Source: Chthoniobacter flavus Ellin428
GTDB lineage: Bacteria > Verrucomicrobiota > Verrucomicrobiia > Chthoniobacterales > Chthoniobacteraceae
Reading direction: 5' to 3'
Assembly (NCBI RefSeq): GCF_000173075.1
Contig: NZ_ABVL01000006.1
Span: forward strand, 124,001-188,000
Length of the DNA stretch: 64,000 nucleotides
Shown piece by piece: positions 17,501 to 24,631 of the stretch. The position numbers and the translations under genes were made by a program. Within the stretch, counting starts at the first letter, position 1; every line of letters starts with the position of its first letter. The notes under the pieces are model-generated. The model worked only from the letters and a program-made list of their open reading frames with translations, ran no database searches and was not told the origin of the DNA.

Positions 17501-17769
17501 TGGAATATTCGTTGGAGCTGGCGCGGCTGCTGGGTGACTGGGCGCAGGCGGAATTGACCGGCGGCCATGCGGATAGCGCACTCGCTCATCTGCGTACCGC
17601 GCACGAGCAGCATCCGGAACTATTCGATATCACCATGCGCCTGAGCTCTTTACAACAGGAGCGAGGCGATCACCGAAACTCCATCGAGACGTTGGAGAGC
17701 TTCCTCGCGGTCGCGAAGGATCCGGGTGAGATCGAGCAGGCCAAGGCCCGGCTAAGTAAATTGAGATGA
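11581..17769 (+). CDS. Giant exported tetratricopeptide-repeat protein (2062 residues)
   Basis: I start at the ATG at 11581 because it opens a clear signal peptide (MRRLPLFLSLLLLARVAPAE, cleavage near residue 20). The rest is a near-continuous array of 34-residue TPR-type helix pairs, with typical pieces such as LGTAWLDAGETDKAAAAWEK, LGDLHAVHGDYKLAQADFE, ALALYAQAARGDRYARNWAT and RLSSLQQERGDHRNSIETLE. No catalytic domain or transmembrane anchor is visible, so it is probably a periplasmic or surface scaffold. The frame is unbroken over 6.2 kb. It stands alone, followed by a palindromic repeat. TPR content is direct reading; location and role are inference. Confidence 0.88.
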   Translation: MRRLPLFLSLLLLARVAPAETPVSPRIVERYKQMLAASPVEGTALDRLWKIYADQGQTGRLLDEYKASDTFAAQLILGHLLRRAGRADEAAAAYRHAATLDPKSYLPALALAHLESERSHPRDAADWLEKAVAAMPPGDARLSETLLQLGTAWLDAGETDKAAAAWEKTVALNPEDLALRRKLAAAYERNFLPERAIEHLSYVEAHSTPTERPLVLQQIARIQQGAGHQDAAIAALEKALALTGPGNWLRGDLESQLIRLHQRYHRTAELEERWKKYATENPRDLGGCLQLVELYERLGDLEQQRVWLEKLTALAPKNFEYREKLARLLLQMDQPEPATAIYDQLLKDQPTNADYVFSRAKLDVQRDAAATAKQRIDALLAARKNDDSVRAKALEFYQQNHLTDYIEEHLTADAAGNGEDALAALATFYFSQHRDAEARRVLQRMVRPAESVARQAAAHFHIAQILRGQNDFANGAAELGAAAKLQPDNRDFHLALGDLHAVHGDYKLAQADFENAERCSKSDVEKVEADQKLFESYRAATPPHEGHAPTPFSVPGGEPPPQDPNPALDQYIIALEKSAHEQNTEAAWLRLARWRMWNRDTKGAAYATEKALELNPNSVTSYELLVKLQTSNGPSPEAVQDLGELARIDPANRANYSRRAGQLELQAGHIPEALAIFEKLVAENPGNVDALTDLALTQQRGEHWPEALATWKQVYDASPVSHRHEALNSLLHVLERLDQPQASADFQLKAIESEPNDRERFALFNELLTHCTKNHLLDWLRAQFEKRRKLHADDYFTEVSLGRILKASGQIPAAFEVLADASYAAPNQADALPDLIREAEDLHKLDAAVKLQEQLLRIAPQETPDGLIKLAQLQEKNFAIEAAEQTWERVVQKFPRDTVALNHATDFQLAWGTPERAIVLLRKTRTLDPANARSLAALATLDIEAGNNAEARGCLEEVLRVTPPEKTGDPMHFPAVKPTEAGRLQTAYLAAVGQRNGRPAPEAMRALRSFWVDEAAEKSSGDTKSDRDLRFNAIRQLAQIVASSGNAADRAQWVDRWRKNADSPSEVLWALFYVGDGAATLDRVQSMMSGQIHDPKMAQAFIWLALQSKQYARLAEWFRDKHRTPSERDYLMIALGQALDNSDQKTDPAMIETLFGEGTHLRPWQAAELFASRNRFHEAIQLGQRVFDSSTSQRAVCGLDLAQWHLMLGQVDEARALLHTTISSSAESLDAPVCAALREYYLLLPEPDRRAFVETYLAAHQSQPLHAALAGALLHGLAGDEKAAEADLDRLIEMRALSGNQYDDTTSSGSRQLRFVVETGTQLEALKLENLAAYFWENALADEALVQLQGDQAASLARDIRQRLCILRAADAPAGELTQWLDQFTRLSPGDGLGPLANALSSMGVHARAIAIYRQIWERDPADTESVRNLLTVCRAAGDNDTSGNVLRTVLNDNGGRLPDGARREFLLQYADVLEHKGDLDGARTALGSAVESTPGDTRLLLRLAELHDRAGHADQAMATYQRLLVMEPGNLAARLALSTIYENQNRLNDALVLFQSGTGPDMDARLAILQCKNNQPEAALTTLDRILPPQHITPALNLAAAFVARDDRPHARAAVQSALAHTTEARLCFPLQCKLVELLTPEDDPVMARRELRRLRRFATEGDHPSLLENYLEFAGPQAARLNIHADFTAEVQALWAGGKGPAPAGVALLVALSDGGGKGPLDVALKQVLAREDVNDKLLQMAADALEKAGNREALAKVQERIAQVNPMNEQNVINLAHTLQQLGRTDAARSRLETLALRATLNEDSIGKVAQGFADIGDTQRALALYAQAARGDRYARNWATLLPYAKLQTAQGDFAEAKKTLRRAFSVPANVGYGEIVDWMVAAKRLDHADEETGDFDLSPGRADALRRAVFDYCEKAGQAVEALVLAEAHPSMIQPALAARVRKLAVTAHEFERGTKLLEKLAAQTDSTVEYSLELARLLGDWAQAELTGGHADSALAHLRTAHEQHPELFDITMRLSSLQQERGDHRNSIETLESFLAVAKDPGEIEQAKARLSKLR

Positions 17770-17793
17770 CGCGTCTGAGGGAGGTCGGGAGGA

Positions 17794-17874
17794 AGTAATT
17801 AGTAATCAGTATTCAGTGATCAGTGATCAGTGGGAGCTGGCAATACTGAATACTGAATACTGATTACTGATCAC
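17794..17874. repeat. Palindromic 7-mer-word element (CAGTRAT family), copy 1
   Basis: The left arm at 17794-17832 is a run of CAGTAAT/CAGTATT/CAGTGAT words. After a short GC loop, the right arm at 17841-17874 is a run of the complementary ACTGAAT/ACTGATT words. It begins 25 bases after the TPR stop codon. Other copies are at 23218-23302 and 46305-46450. Confidence 0.85.
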
Positions 17875-17934
17875 GGAACACCCCCTCGCCGCCTCGTCCT
17901 TTACGAACCCCCCGACCTGTGGCATCTCTTCGCC

Positions 17935-18633
17935 GTGCGTTTTCCCCTCCTCATCGCTGCCTGTGCCGCTTTCGCTCTTGTGGGCTGCGCCTCTGCGCAG
18001 CAAAAGGCGGCGAAGGCCGCGACCAGGGCGGAGAAGGAGCAGGCCGCCGAGAATTCGCGATCCAAGGAGCGCCGGCGGATGGAGGCGGTCGAAAATGGCG
18101 ACGTGAATTCCGTGCGCGGCGCGGAGATCCTGGAATATAGCCCGGACAAATCTTTCAACCCCAGCGCGGCCACGGCCGCCGCGGCCCACGGGGTCTCCAC
18201 CGGCAAAGCAAACTCGAAGGGTTTCTATTCCGGCCAGCAGTTGCGCGTGGATACTTTCCAGTCGCGCGACTTCTACGACTCGAAGCCTAACCAGGCCTCG
18301 CAGCGGGCCTTTGCCACCAACGAGGCGAATACGAAGGGCCGATTCCTGAACCTCTTTGCGAAGAAGAAAGCCGATACCAAGACCGCGGCGACGAAGACGG
18401 CATGGGATGCCGGGAAGTCCGCCGCCACGCGACCGCTCTATGACGGCAAGCGCCAGTATCTCGGTCCGGAAAGCAAGAAGATGGGCCAGTCGACGGATCC
18501 CGCTGAGTTGGCGAATTGGCGTTCGGGTGGTGGCGAATCGGTCGGGTATGGCGACGGCACCGTCGAGCGGGTGAGCAACCTGAAGCAGCTCTCCGTCGGC
18601 GATATTCGCGATCTGTTAAATAAAAGTAAGTAA
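17935..18633 (+). CDS. Small lipoprotein, Ala/Lys-rich
   Basis: The 232-residue product starts with GTG at 17935 and has a lipoprotein signal: hydrophobic residues 3-16, then the lipobox LVGC with the modified Cys at position 18. The mature protein is low in complexity and rich in Ala, Lys and Ser, with segments such as ARAATRAEKEQAAEN-like stretches and DPAELANWRSGGGESVGYGD. I see no known domain. It is likely anchored in the outer or inner membrane and periplasmic. It stands alone between the TPR gene and tyrS. The lipoprotein call is firm; function is unknown. Confidence 0.75.
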   Translation: MRFPLLIAACAAFALVGCASAQQKAAKAATRAEKEQAAENSRSKERRRMEAVENGDVNSVRGAEILEYSPDKSFNPSAATAAAAHGVSTGKANSKGFYSGQQLRVDTFQSRDFYDSKPNQASQRAFATNEANTKGRFLNLFAKKKADTKTAATKTAWDAGKSAATRPLYDGKRQYLGPESKKMGQSTDPAELANWRSGGGESVGYGDGTVERVSNLKQLSVGDIRDLLNKSK

Positions 18634-18740
18634 GCGCCACGCCTGCGCATCCTTGCGTAGCGTGAGGTTTTGCGGGCTCGCGTGATTTCTTGCTCGCTTC
18701 CCGCGCCAAGAGGCCCTTATGCAGTCCATAGCCTTTGTCC

Positions 18741-19913
18741 ATGCAATCACCTGAAGCGCAGCTTGAAATCCTGAAACGCGGAGCGGCTCAAATCATCAAC
18801 GAAGCCGAACTCCTCGCGAAGCTTCGCCTTGGTCGCCCGCTGAACGTCAAACTCGGTGTCGACCCGACTGCTCCCGATATTCACCTCGGGTTTACCGTGG
18901 CGCTCACCAAGCTGCGGCAATTCCAGGACCTCGGCCACCAGGCGATCCTCATCATTGGGGATTTCACGGCGATGATCGGCGACCCATCCGGCCGCTCGAA
19001 GGCGCGCCCGCAGCTTACCCACGACCAGGTGATGAACAATGCGCGCAGCTTCCAGGAGCAGGCCTACAAGATCCTCGATCCGGAAAGGACACGGACGGTT
19101 TTCAATGGGCAGTGGTTCGAGATGATGACCTTCGAGGAGGTCATCAAGCTCAATGGGCGGGTGACCTTGCAGCAGATGTTGCAACGCGAGGATTTCAAGA
19201 ACCGCCTCGAACGCGGCGACGCCGTGCACCTCCACGAGATCCAGTACCCGATCATGCAGGGGTGGGATTCGGTGGTGGTGAAGGCCGACGTCGAGATCGG
19301 CGGCACGGACCAGCTTTTCAATATCCTCGTCGGCCGCGATCTGCAGCGCGAGGAAGGCCAGCCGCAACAAATTGTCTTCCTCATGCCGCTGCTCGAGGGG
19401 CTCGATGGTGTGCAGAAGATGTCGAAGAGCCTTGGCAACTATGTCGGAGTGAGTGAGGCGCCGACGGAGATGTTTGGCAAGCTGATGAGCATCACCGACA
19501 CGCTCATGGCGCGGTATTATCTGCTGTTGCTCGGCGAGGATGTGCCCGACATCCATCCGATGGATGCGAAGAAGCAATTGGCGCGGCGGATCGTGGCGCG
19601 TTACCACGGGGAAGAGGCCGGCAATGCAGCACTGGAGGATTTTAATACGAAGTTCAGCAAGCGCGACGTGGAGAATGCCGAATGGCCGGTGGTGGATTTC
19701 GCCGGGGTGAATCAGGACATCGTTTCGATCGTCGTCGCGGGCTACGAGAAGGGGTATCAGATCGCCAAGTCGCGCGGTGACGCGCGGCGGCTCGTGGAGC
19801 AGGGGAGCATCCAGCTTCACGAGGAGAAGATCACTGATCCAAAAGCCACGCCCACATTGGCCGCGGGCACGGTGCTCAAGCTCGACAAAAAACGCGCGGT
19901 GCGGGTGGGGTAG
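18741..19913 (+). CDS. tyrS: Tyrosyl-tRNA synthetase
   Basis: The 390-residue enzyme charges tRNA-Tyr. Class I signatures are present: the HIGH-type motif HLGF at residues 48-51 (LGVDPTAPDIHLGF), ILIIGDFTAMIGDPSGRS for the tyrosyl-adenylate site, YPIMQGWDSVVVKADVEIGG with the tyrosine-binding residues, and KMSKS in DGVQKMSKSLGNYVG. The last ~60 residues form an S4-type RNA-binding domain. I prefer the ATG at 18741 to the TTG two codons upstream. The sequence order fits the ~390-residue TyrRZ-like clade. No T-box leader is visible upstream. Confidence 0.97.
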   Translation: MQSPEAQLEILKRGAAQIINEAELLAKLRLGRPLNVKLGVDPTAPDIHLGFTVALTKLRQFQDLGHQAILIIGDFTAMIGDPSGRSKARPQLTHDQVMNNARSFQEQAYKILDPERTRTVFNGQWFEMMTFEEVIKLNGRVTLQQMLQREDFKNRLERGDAVHLHEIQYPIMQGWDSVVVKADVEIGGTDQLFNILVGRDLQREEGQPQQIVFLMPLLEGLDGVQKMSKSLGNYVGVSEAPTEMFGKLMSITDTLMARYYLLLLGEDVPDIHPMDAKKQLARRIVARYHGEEAGNAALEDFNTKFSKRDVENAEWPVVDFAGVNQDIVSIVVAGYEKGYQIAKSRGDARRLVEQGSIQLHEEKITDPKATPTLAAGTVLKLDKKRAVRVG

Positions 19914-19921
19914 GAAAATCT

Positions 19922-20089
19922 CTCTTCGGTGTCATTCTGAGCGGAGTGCCCCGGTGGTCAGGTGGCGGGGCACGCAGTCGAAGAACCCCGCCGTTTTACC
20001 AGAGACCATCGCTGGTAAAGCGGCGGGGTTCTTCGACTGCGTTCCGGTCGTTACACTCCCTCCACTTCGCTCAGAATGACACCGAGGAG
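19922..20089. repeat. Large nested inverted repeat between tyrS and tfoX-like gene
   Basis: The outer arms GGTGTCATTCTGAGCG (from 19928) and CGCTCAGAATGACACC (ending 20083) are complementary. The inner arms are about 29 bases each: left from 19974 (GCAGTCGAAGAACCCCGCCG...) and right ending 20040. They differ at one position, which would be a G-U pair, and enclose a 9-base loop. This sits between convergent genes, 8 bases past the tyrS stop codon, and could end transcription from both sides. The GTCATTCTGAGCG word also occurs in the 27190-27443 element. Confidence 0.85.
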
Positions 20090-20113
20090 AGGGCGGCTGT
20101 GAGGGCATCGCCC

Positions 20114-20473
20114 TTACTTTTTCTTCTTCCGCGGCTTCTTCTTCGCCTGCGCCCGCTCCGCGGCTGCGATCCCTTTGCGTGCCCATTCGCAGAGCATCTC
20201 GCGATCATCCATCGCCGCGGCTGGCGGCTCGTAGTAGTCCAGCGTCGCCTTTGTATCGCGCACCTCATAACGAAACGGCTTCAAATCGAACGCCTCGAAT
20301 TCCCCGCGGCTGACGTCATCGACTTTCACGTAAAACCCGTCATCCGCGACGATCGCGAAAAAGCGTTCGTCGGCATAGAAGCCCCAGCCGCCGAACATCG
20401 ATTTCACCCGGATCGTGCCGAGCGGCTGCAGCATTTCCACGAGGTACTCTACGAACTCACTTTTCTGCGGCAT
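20114..20473 (-). CDS. TfoX/Sxy N-terminal domain protein
   Basis: The 119-residue protein matches the TfoX N-terminal domain: VEYLVEMLQPLGTIRVKSMFGGWGFYADE in pieces, FFAIVADDGFYVKVDD, and PFRYEVRDTKATLDYYEPP. It ends in a Lys-rich tail (KKKPRKKKK). Sxy/TfoX activates competence genes in gammaproteobacteria, but single-domain homologues elsewhere have unknown roles and nothing here suggests competence. It overlaps the GH1 gene by 17 bases, so it is the last gene of the GT / GH1 / TfoX operon. Confidence 0.85.
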   Translation of the reverse strand: MPQKSEFVEYLVEMLQPLGTIRVKSMFGGWGFYADERFFAIVADDGFYVKVDDVSRGEFEAFDLKPFRYEVRDTKATLDYYEPPAAAMDDREMLCEWARKGIAAAERAQAKKKPRKKKK

Positions 20474-21965
20474 GGGGTAGTTTCCTGGAACGCACCTCGG
20501 CGATCAGCGCGGCGTAGGTCTCCGCCGGTCGGTCGCCATCGGGATCGGCGACCTGACGTTCGAGGCTGTTGGGGTAATCGATGGAATACAATCCGAAGCG
20601 CGGCGTGTAGGTGCCCCACTCGTAATTGTCGAAGAGCGACCAGTGCAGATAGCCGGCCAGCGGAATGGCATCGGCGCGAATCCGCGCCACTTCGTGAACG
20701 TGCAAACGGAGGAACTGACTGCGGGTCATGTGATCGCGCCGGGCACGCCGCCGTGAACCCGGCCGCCGCCGCAAAGCCATCCCGTTTTCCGCGATGAGCA
20801 CCGACCGGCCGAAATCTTCCGCGTAGTGCTGGCAGAAGAAATGCAATCCTCGCGGCAGGACGCGCCAGTCCCACCACTTGCTTGTCACCGTGGCCAGCAT
20901 CCACGAACGGAACGAGCGGTTCTTGAACTCGTGATCCCACAACACCGGGAAACGGAAAGCGTGCGCGGCGAAGGGATCGTAATAATCGATGCCGATGTAA
21001 TCGATGAACCGTGTTCGCTGCTGTGCGTAGATGGTGTCGAGCAACGGCGCGAAATCGGCCGCGTCAAATTGACGGTAACCGAGCCAATTGCTGACCCGCT
21101 TGAACAACGCGCCGAAGTAATAGGCCAGATCCTTGTGCAGCGGAATGCGGGCCGCTTCGAAGGCTGCCTCGAAGGCATGAGCGCACCCGCAGATATATTC
21201 CTCCACGCCTTCGCGCGGAATGCCGCGCTCGCGGACACAAACGAGATCGAGCAGTAACTTGTCCGACCAATACATGTCGCTGCAGTAGTTATTGAACGTG
21301 ACCAGCGGAGCCGGCCAACCGCGCGCGGCGTAGAGGTCGTGTACTGCCGCATAAGCAAGGATATGCGCCCGCAGGAGCTGATTGTAGGCCGTCATCATCG
21401 GCCGGAATCCGGAGCGATGTTTCGCTGGAAATTGCCGGCCGAGATACGAATTGAGCACGAGCATGTTGGGCTCGTTGATGGTGATGAACCAACGGATGGG
21501 CCGCGGCAGCCGCTCGTTCACATAGCCCACGGCGAGACGGACGTATTCAGCGAAATGCGCGGCGGTCGTGGGCTCCAGCCAAGGATCGGTCCCCAGCCAT
21601 GCCGGGTGCACGAAATGGTGCAGCGTGACCACTGGTTCCAGCCCGCTCTGCTGGCAGGCCGCAATCATCGCCGCGTAGTGATCGAGTGCCGCGTAGTCGA
21701 AAGCCGTGGGCGCAGTGTCCGCGGGGTCACGCGTGGGTTGAATGCGGCTCCACTCCAGCCCGAGGCGGAAAGCGTTCAACCCCATCTCCCGGCACCGGGT
21801 GAAATCCTCCATGTAGCGATTCCAAAAATCGGCAGCCTTGCCAACGGCAGCGACATCCTCGCGCTTTTCCGCCGCAGCCCAATTCGTCAGCGGTTGCCCG
21901 GGACCATTATAACCGCCTTCCGCCTGGTAGGCCGATGTCGCGACGCCCCAGAGGAACTCAGCCAT
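20457..21965 (-). CDS. Glycoside hydrolase family 1 protein (beta-glycosidase-like)
   Basis: The protein has 502 residues with the GH1 layout: FLWGVATSAYQAEGG at the start, the acid/base Glu in TINEPN (E165) and the nucleophile Glu in VLIAENGM (E393), then GYLHWSLFDNYEWGTYTPRFG at the +/-1 site. There is no signal peptide, so it acts in the cytoplasm or at the inner membrane face. Its ATG overlaps the end of the glycosyltransferase gene by 8 bases, which suggests coupled synthesis. GH1 enzymes usually hydrolyse beta-glucosides or beta-galactosides, but some transfer galactose between galactolipids. The context makes a glycolipid substrate worth testing. Confidence 0.9.
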   Translation of the reverse strand: MAEFLWGVATSAYQAEGGYNGPGQPLTNWAAAEKREDVAAVGKAADFWNRYMEDFTRCREMGLNAFRLGLEWSRIQPTRDPADTAPTAFDYAALDHYAAMIAACQQSGLEPVVTLHHFVHPAWLGTDPWLEPTTAAHFAEYVRLAVGYVNERLPRPIRWFITINEPNMLVLNSYLGRQFPAKHRSGFRPMMTAYNQLLRAHILAYAAVHDLYAARGWPAPLVTFNNYCSDMYWSDKLLLDLVCVRERGIPREGVEEYICGCAHAFEAAFEAARIPLHKDLAYYFGALFKRVSNWLGYRQFDAADFAPLLDTIYAQQRTRFIDYIGIDYYDPFAAHAFRFPVLWDHEFKNRSFRSWMLATVTSKWWDWRVLPRGLHFFCQHYAEDFGRSVLIAENGMALRRRPGSRRRARRDHMTRSQFLRLHVHEVARIRADAIPLAGYLHWSLFDNYEWGTYTPRFGLYSIDYPNSLERQVADPDGDRPAETYAALIAEVRSRKLPHAAEK

Positions 21966-23148
21966 TGTTTGGAGTGCGTGCCGCGGCCAGCGCGATGGCT
22001 TCCCGCTGCTCGTCGTCGAGCGCGAGGCTGGGGAGATGGTCGTCGAGCAAGGTCTTCACCACCGTGCGAGCCGCATCGGGATGCCCCATCGCCTTCGCCG
22101 CCGCGCGCATGGCGCCGAGCCGCGTGGGGTCATCGAGCAACCGGTCGATCTTGAACGGCAGCGTGGTCAGTTCGTTGCAGCGAATGCCCGCGCCTTCCTC
22201 CAGCAGGTGGTCCGCATTGCGCTCCTCCTGGCCGGGAATCGGCGAAAAGATCGCCATCGGCAGACCGCAGGCCAGCGCTTCGCTGGTGGTCAGGCCGCCC
22301 GGCTTGCCGATGAAAAGATCGCTGATGTGCATGAGTTCATGCATGCGGTCCGAATAGCCGAGAATGCAGAAGCGATTGCGCTGCGTGGCCGCGGCCTTTG
22401 CGACGCGCTCTTTCACCTCTTCGCTGCGCCCACACACGACGATGGTCTGCACGTCGTTCCGGAGCTGTTTGAGCCGCTCGACGATCAACTCCGTCGGCCC
22501 CACGCCCAATGCCCCTGCCGAGAGCAGCAGCGTGGTCTTTTCCGGATGCAGTCCGTACGAAGTCCGCACCAGCGCGCGGTCGACAGGCTGGCTGAATACC
22601 GGGTCGATGGGAATGCCCGAGACCGTGATGCGTTCCGGCGGCAACCCGAGCGCCTCGAGGTGTGCCTTCGTTTCGTCGAGGGCCACGAAGTAGCGATGAA
22701 ACGTCCGCGAAAGCCACATCGCATGGCAGTCGAAATCCGTGACAATGATGGAGTGATGCGTGTGCAGCCGTTTCGTCTCCTGCAGATGCGAGATGATCCC
22801 TGCCGGCATGAAGTGCGTGCAGACCGTGATGTGTGGATCGAATTTCTCGATGAAGCGGATGAGCTTCAGGGTATTGAGCCGGTCGAGTTGCAGCCGCGCG
22901 GCCTCACCTTTCCACGGTTCGTCGCTCGCCTTGTAGACCCAACCGAGCAGGTCCGGCGCGCTGCGGACCAGCTTCATGTAGAGCGTGGAGTAGAAATCGC
23001 GAAAGAGCTTGTTGGTGAACTTCAGCGCATCCTCGTGCACCACCTCGCCGACCCGCGGATCACGGATGAATTCCTGTTCCAGCGCCTGGGCTGCCCGCAC
23101 GTGGCCGGTTCCGGCGCTGGTCGAAATGATAAGGACACGCTTTTTCAT
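21958..23148 (-). CDS. MGDG-synthase/UgtP-like diacylglycerol glycosyltransferase
   Basis: The 396-residue enzyme has the MGDG synthase N-terminus: ISTSAGTGHVRAAQAL (residues 8-23), then the acceptor-side region WVYKASDEPWKG and FDPHITVCTHFMPAGIIS. The GT28 donor-binding C-terminus includes LSAGALGVGPTELIVERL and IGKPGGLTTSEALACGLPM. The family transfers galactose or glucose from a UDP-sugar to diacylglycerol at the inner membrane. Donor identity cannot be read. It begins the GT / GH1 / TfoX operon, and a CAGTRAT palindrome lies between its start and serS. Confidence 0.87.
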   Translation of the reverse strand: MKKRVLIISTSAGTGHVRAAQALEQEFIRDPRVGEVVHEDALKFTNKLFRDFYSTLYMKLVRSAPDLLGWVYKASDEPWKGEAARLQLDRLNTLKLIRFIEKFDPHITVCTHFMPAGIISHLQETKRLHTHHSIIVTDFDCHAMWLSRTFHRYFVALDETKAHLEALGLPPERITVSGIPIDPVFSQPVDRALVRTSYGLHPEKTTLLLSAGALGVGPTELIVERLKQLRNDVQTIVVCGRSEEVKERVAKAAATQRNRFCILGYSDRMHELMHISDLFIGKPGGLTTSEALACGLPMAIFSPIPGQEERNADHLLEEGAGIRCNELTTLPFKIDRLLDDPTRLGAMRAAAKAMGHPDAARTVVKTLLDDHLPSLALDDEQREAIALAAARTPNNG

Positions 23149-23217
23149 GCAGGGTCCGATGCTGCCAGCGGCGGGAAGGAGTGAAAGGTGAAAGTGTGGC
23201 CGGGAATCAGGGGGGAG

Positions 23218-23302
23218 TGATCAGTAATCAGTGATCAGTGATCAGTATTCCCGGTCCGCGATCACTCACCGGTCATTACTGAATACTGAATACTGATTAC
23301 TC
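23218..23302. repeat. Palindromic 7-mer-word element (CAGTRAT family), copy 2
   Basis: The left arm holds repeated CAGTAAT/CAGTGAT words, followed by a loop of about 27 bases and a right arm of ACTGAAT/ACTGATT words. It lies between the divergent starts of the glycosyltransferase and serS genes, the clearest exception to the stop-codon placement of the other copies. Confidence 0.85.
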
Positions 23303-23359
23303 ATCCCTCCCACTTTCCACCTTCACTTTCACTTTCACTCCCCCTAGCGTATCCGCCCC

Positions 23360-24631
23360 ATGCTTGATATCCGCCTGCTCCGCGAACAACCCGACCTCGT
23401 GAAACAGCGTCTCGCGACGCGTGACGCGAAGCTCGTTTCCGCCGTGGACGAAATCCTCGCCTGCGACCAAAAACGCCGTTCCGCGGAGACCCGCCTGCAG
23501 CAGCTCCAGGCCGACCGCAAGCGGATCAGCAAGGAAATCGGGGCGAAGAAAGCGAAGGGCGAAGACACCACGGAGATAGAGGCCCAGGTCCGCGCGCTCG
23601 GCACGGAAATGACCGAGTTGGAAAACGAGACCAAGCAACTCGATGCCGCGCAGCGCACCCTGCTGCTCAATGTCCCGAATCTCCCACATGACCAGTGCCC
23701 GGTCGGCACCACGGCCGAGGATAACCCGGTCGTCCGCACCTGGGGTGAGAAGCCGGCTTTCGCTTTCACCCCGAAGAGCCACGTCGACCTCGGCAAGGAT
23801 CTCGGGCTCCTCGACTTCGAGCGCGCCACGAAGATCAGCGGCAGCGGCTTCGCCCTCTACACCGGCCAGGGCGCACGACTGGAGCGGGCGCTCATTAATT
23901 TCCTGCTCGATCTCCATACCCGCGAACATGGCTATGGCGAGGTGAGCCCGCCGTTCCTGGTGAACTCGGACGCGCTGGTCGGCACCACGCAGCTCCCAAA
24001 ATTCGAGGAGCAGCAGTATCGCTGCGAGCGCGACGACATGTATCTCGTCCCCACCGCCGAAGTGCCGGTGACCAACCTGCACCGCGAGGAAATCCTTCGG
24101 CAGGAGCAATTGCCCATCCGCTATGCCGCCTACACCCCCTGCTTCCGCCGCGAAGCCGGCGCCGCGGGCCTCGGCACGCGGGGACTCATCCGCATCCATC
24201 AGTTCGACAAGGTCGAGTTGGTGAAGATCACCACACCGGAAACGTCGTTCGCCGAACTCGAATCGCTGACCGCGAACGCGGAGAAGGTGCTCCAGTTGCT
24301 CGGCCTGCACTACCGCGTCATCGAGCTGTGCACCGGCGATATCGGCTTCGGCTCGGCCAAGACGTACGACATCGAAGTCTGGGCGCCGGGGCAGAATGCC
24401 TATCTCGAAGTCTCCAGTTGCTCGAATTTCGGCGACTTCCAGGCGCGCCGCATGAACCTGCGCTTCAAGAACGCCGAGGGCAAAAATCAATTCGCCCACA
24501 CCCTGAATGGCTCGGGCACCGCACTCCCGCGTCTCTTCGTGGCGCTCACCGAGACGTATCAGCAGGCCGACGGCACGATCGCCATTCCCGAGGCCTTGCG
24601 CGGCCACTTCGGCGCCGAGCGGATCGGCTAA
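23360..24631 (+). CDS. serS: Seryl-tRNA synthetase
   Basis: The 423-residue enzyme charges tRNA-Ser (and tRNA-Sec). Residues ~28-100 are the charged antiparallel coiled coil that binds the tRNA long arm. Class II motifs follow: motif 2 [20 protein letters not shown] and motif 3 [20 protein letters not shown] with the conserved Arg. The serine-binding [12 protein letters not shown] segment is present. The stop TAA at 24629-24631 is directly followed by the tilS ATG, so the two genes form an operon of tRNA functions. Confidence 0.97.
   Translation: MLDIRLLREQPDLVKQRLATRDAKLVSAVDEILACDQKRRSAETRLQQLQADRKRISKEIGAKKAKGEDTTEIEAQVRALGTEMTELENETKQLDAAQRTLLLNVPNLPHDQCPVGTTAEDNPVVRTWGEKPAFAFTPKSHVDLGKDLGLLDFERATKISGSGFALYTGQGARLERALINFLLDLHTREHGYGEVSPPFLVNSDALVGTTQLPKFEEQQYRCERDDMYLVPTAEVPVTNLHREEILRQEQLPIRYAAYTPCFRREAGAAGLGTRGLIRIHQFDKVELVKITTPETSFAELESLTANAEKVLQLLGLHYRVIELCTGDIGFGSAKTYDIEVWAPGQNAYLEVSSCSNFGDFQARRMNLRFKNAEGKNQFAHTLNGSGTALPRLFVALTETYQQADGTIAIPEALRGHFGAERIG

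Noticed and set aside
18634-18740. T-box or amino-acid leader before tyrS
   Set aside because: The spacer is only 107 bases and lacks the T-box sequence; T-boxes are mainly a Firmicutes feature.
20114-20473. Competence role of the TfoX-like gene
   Set aside because: Only the N-terminal domain is present and no competence genes are in the window.
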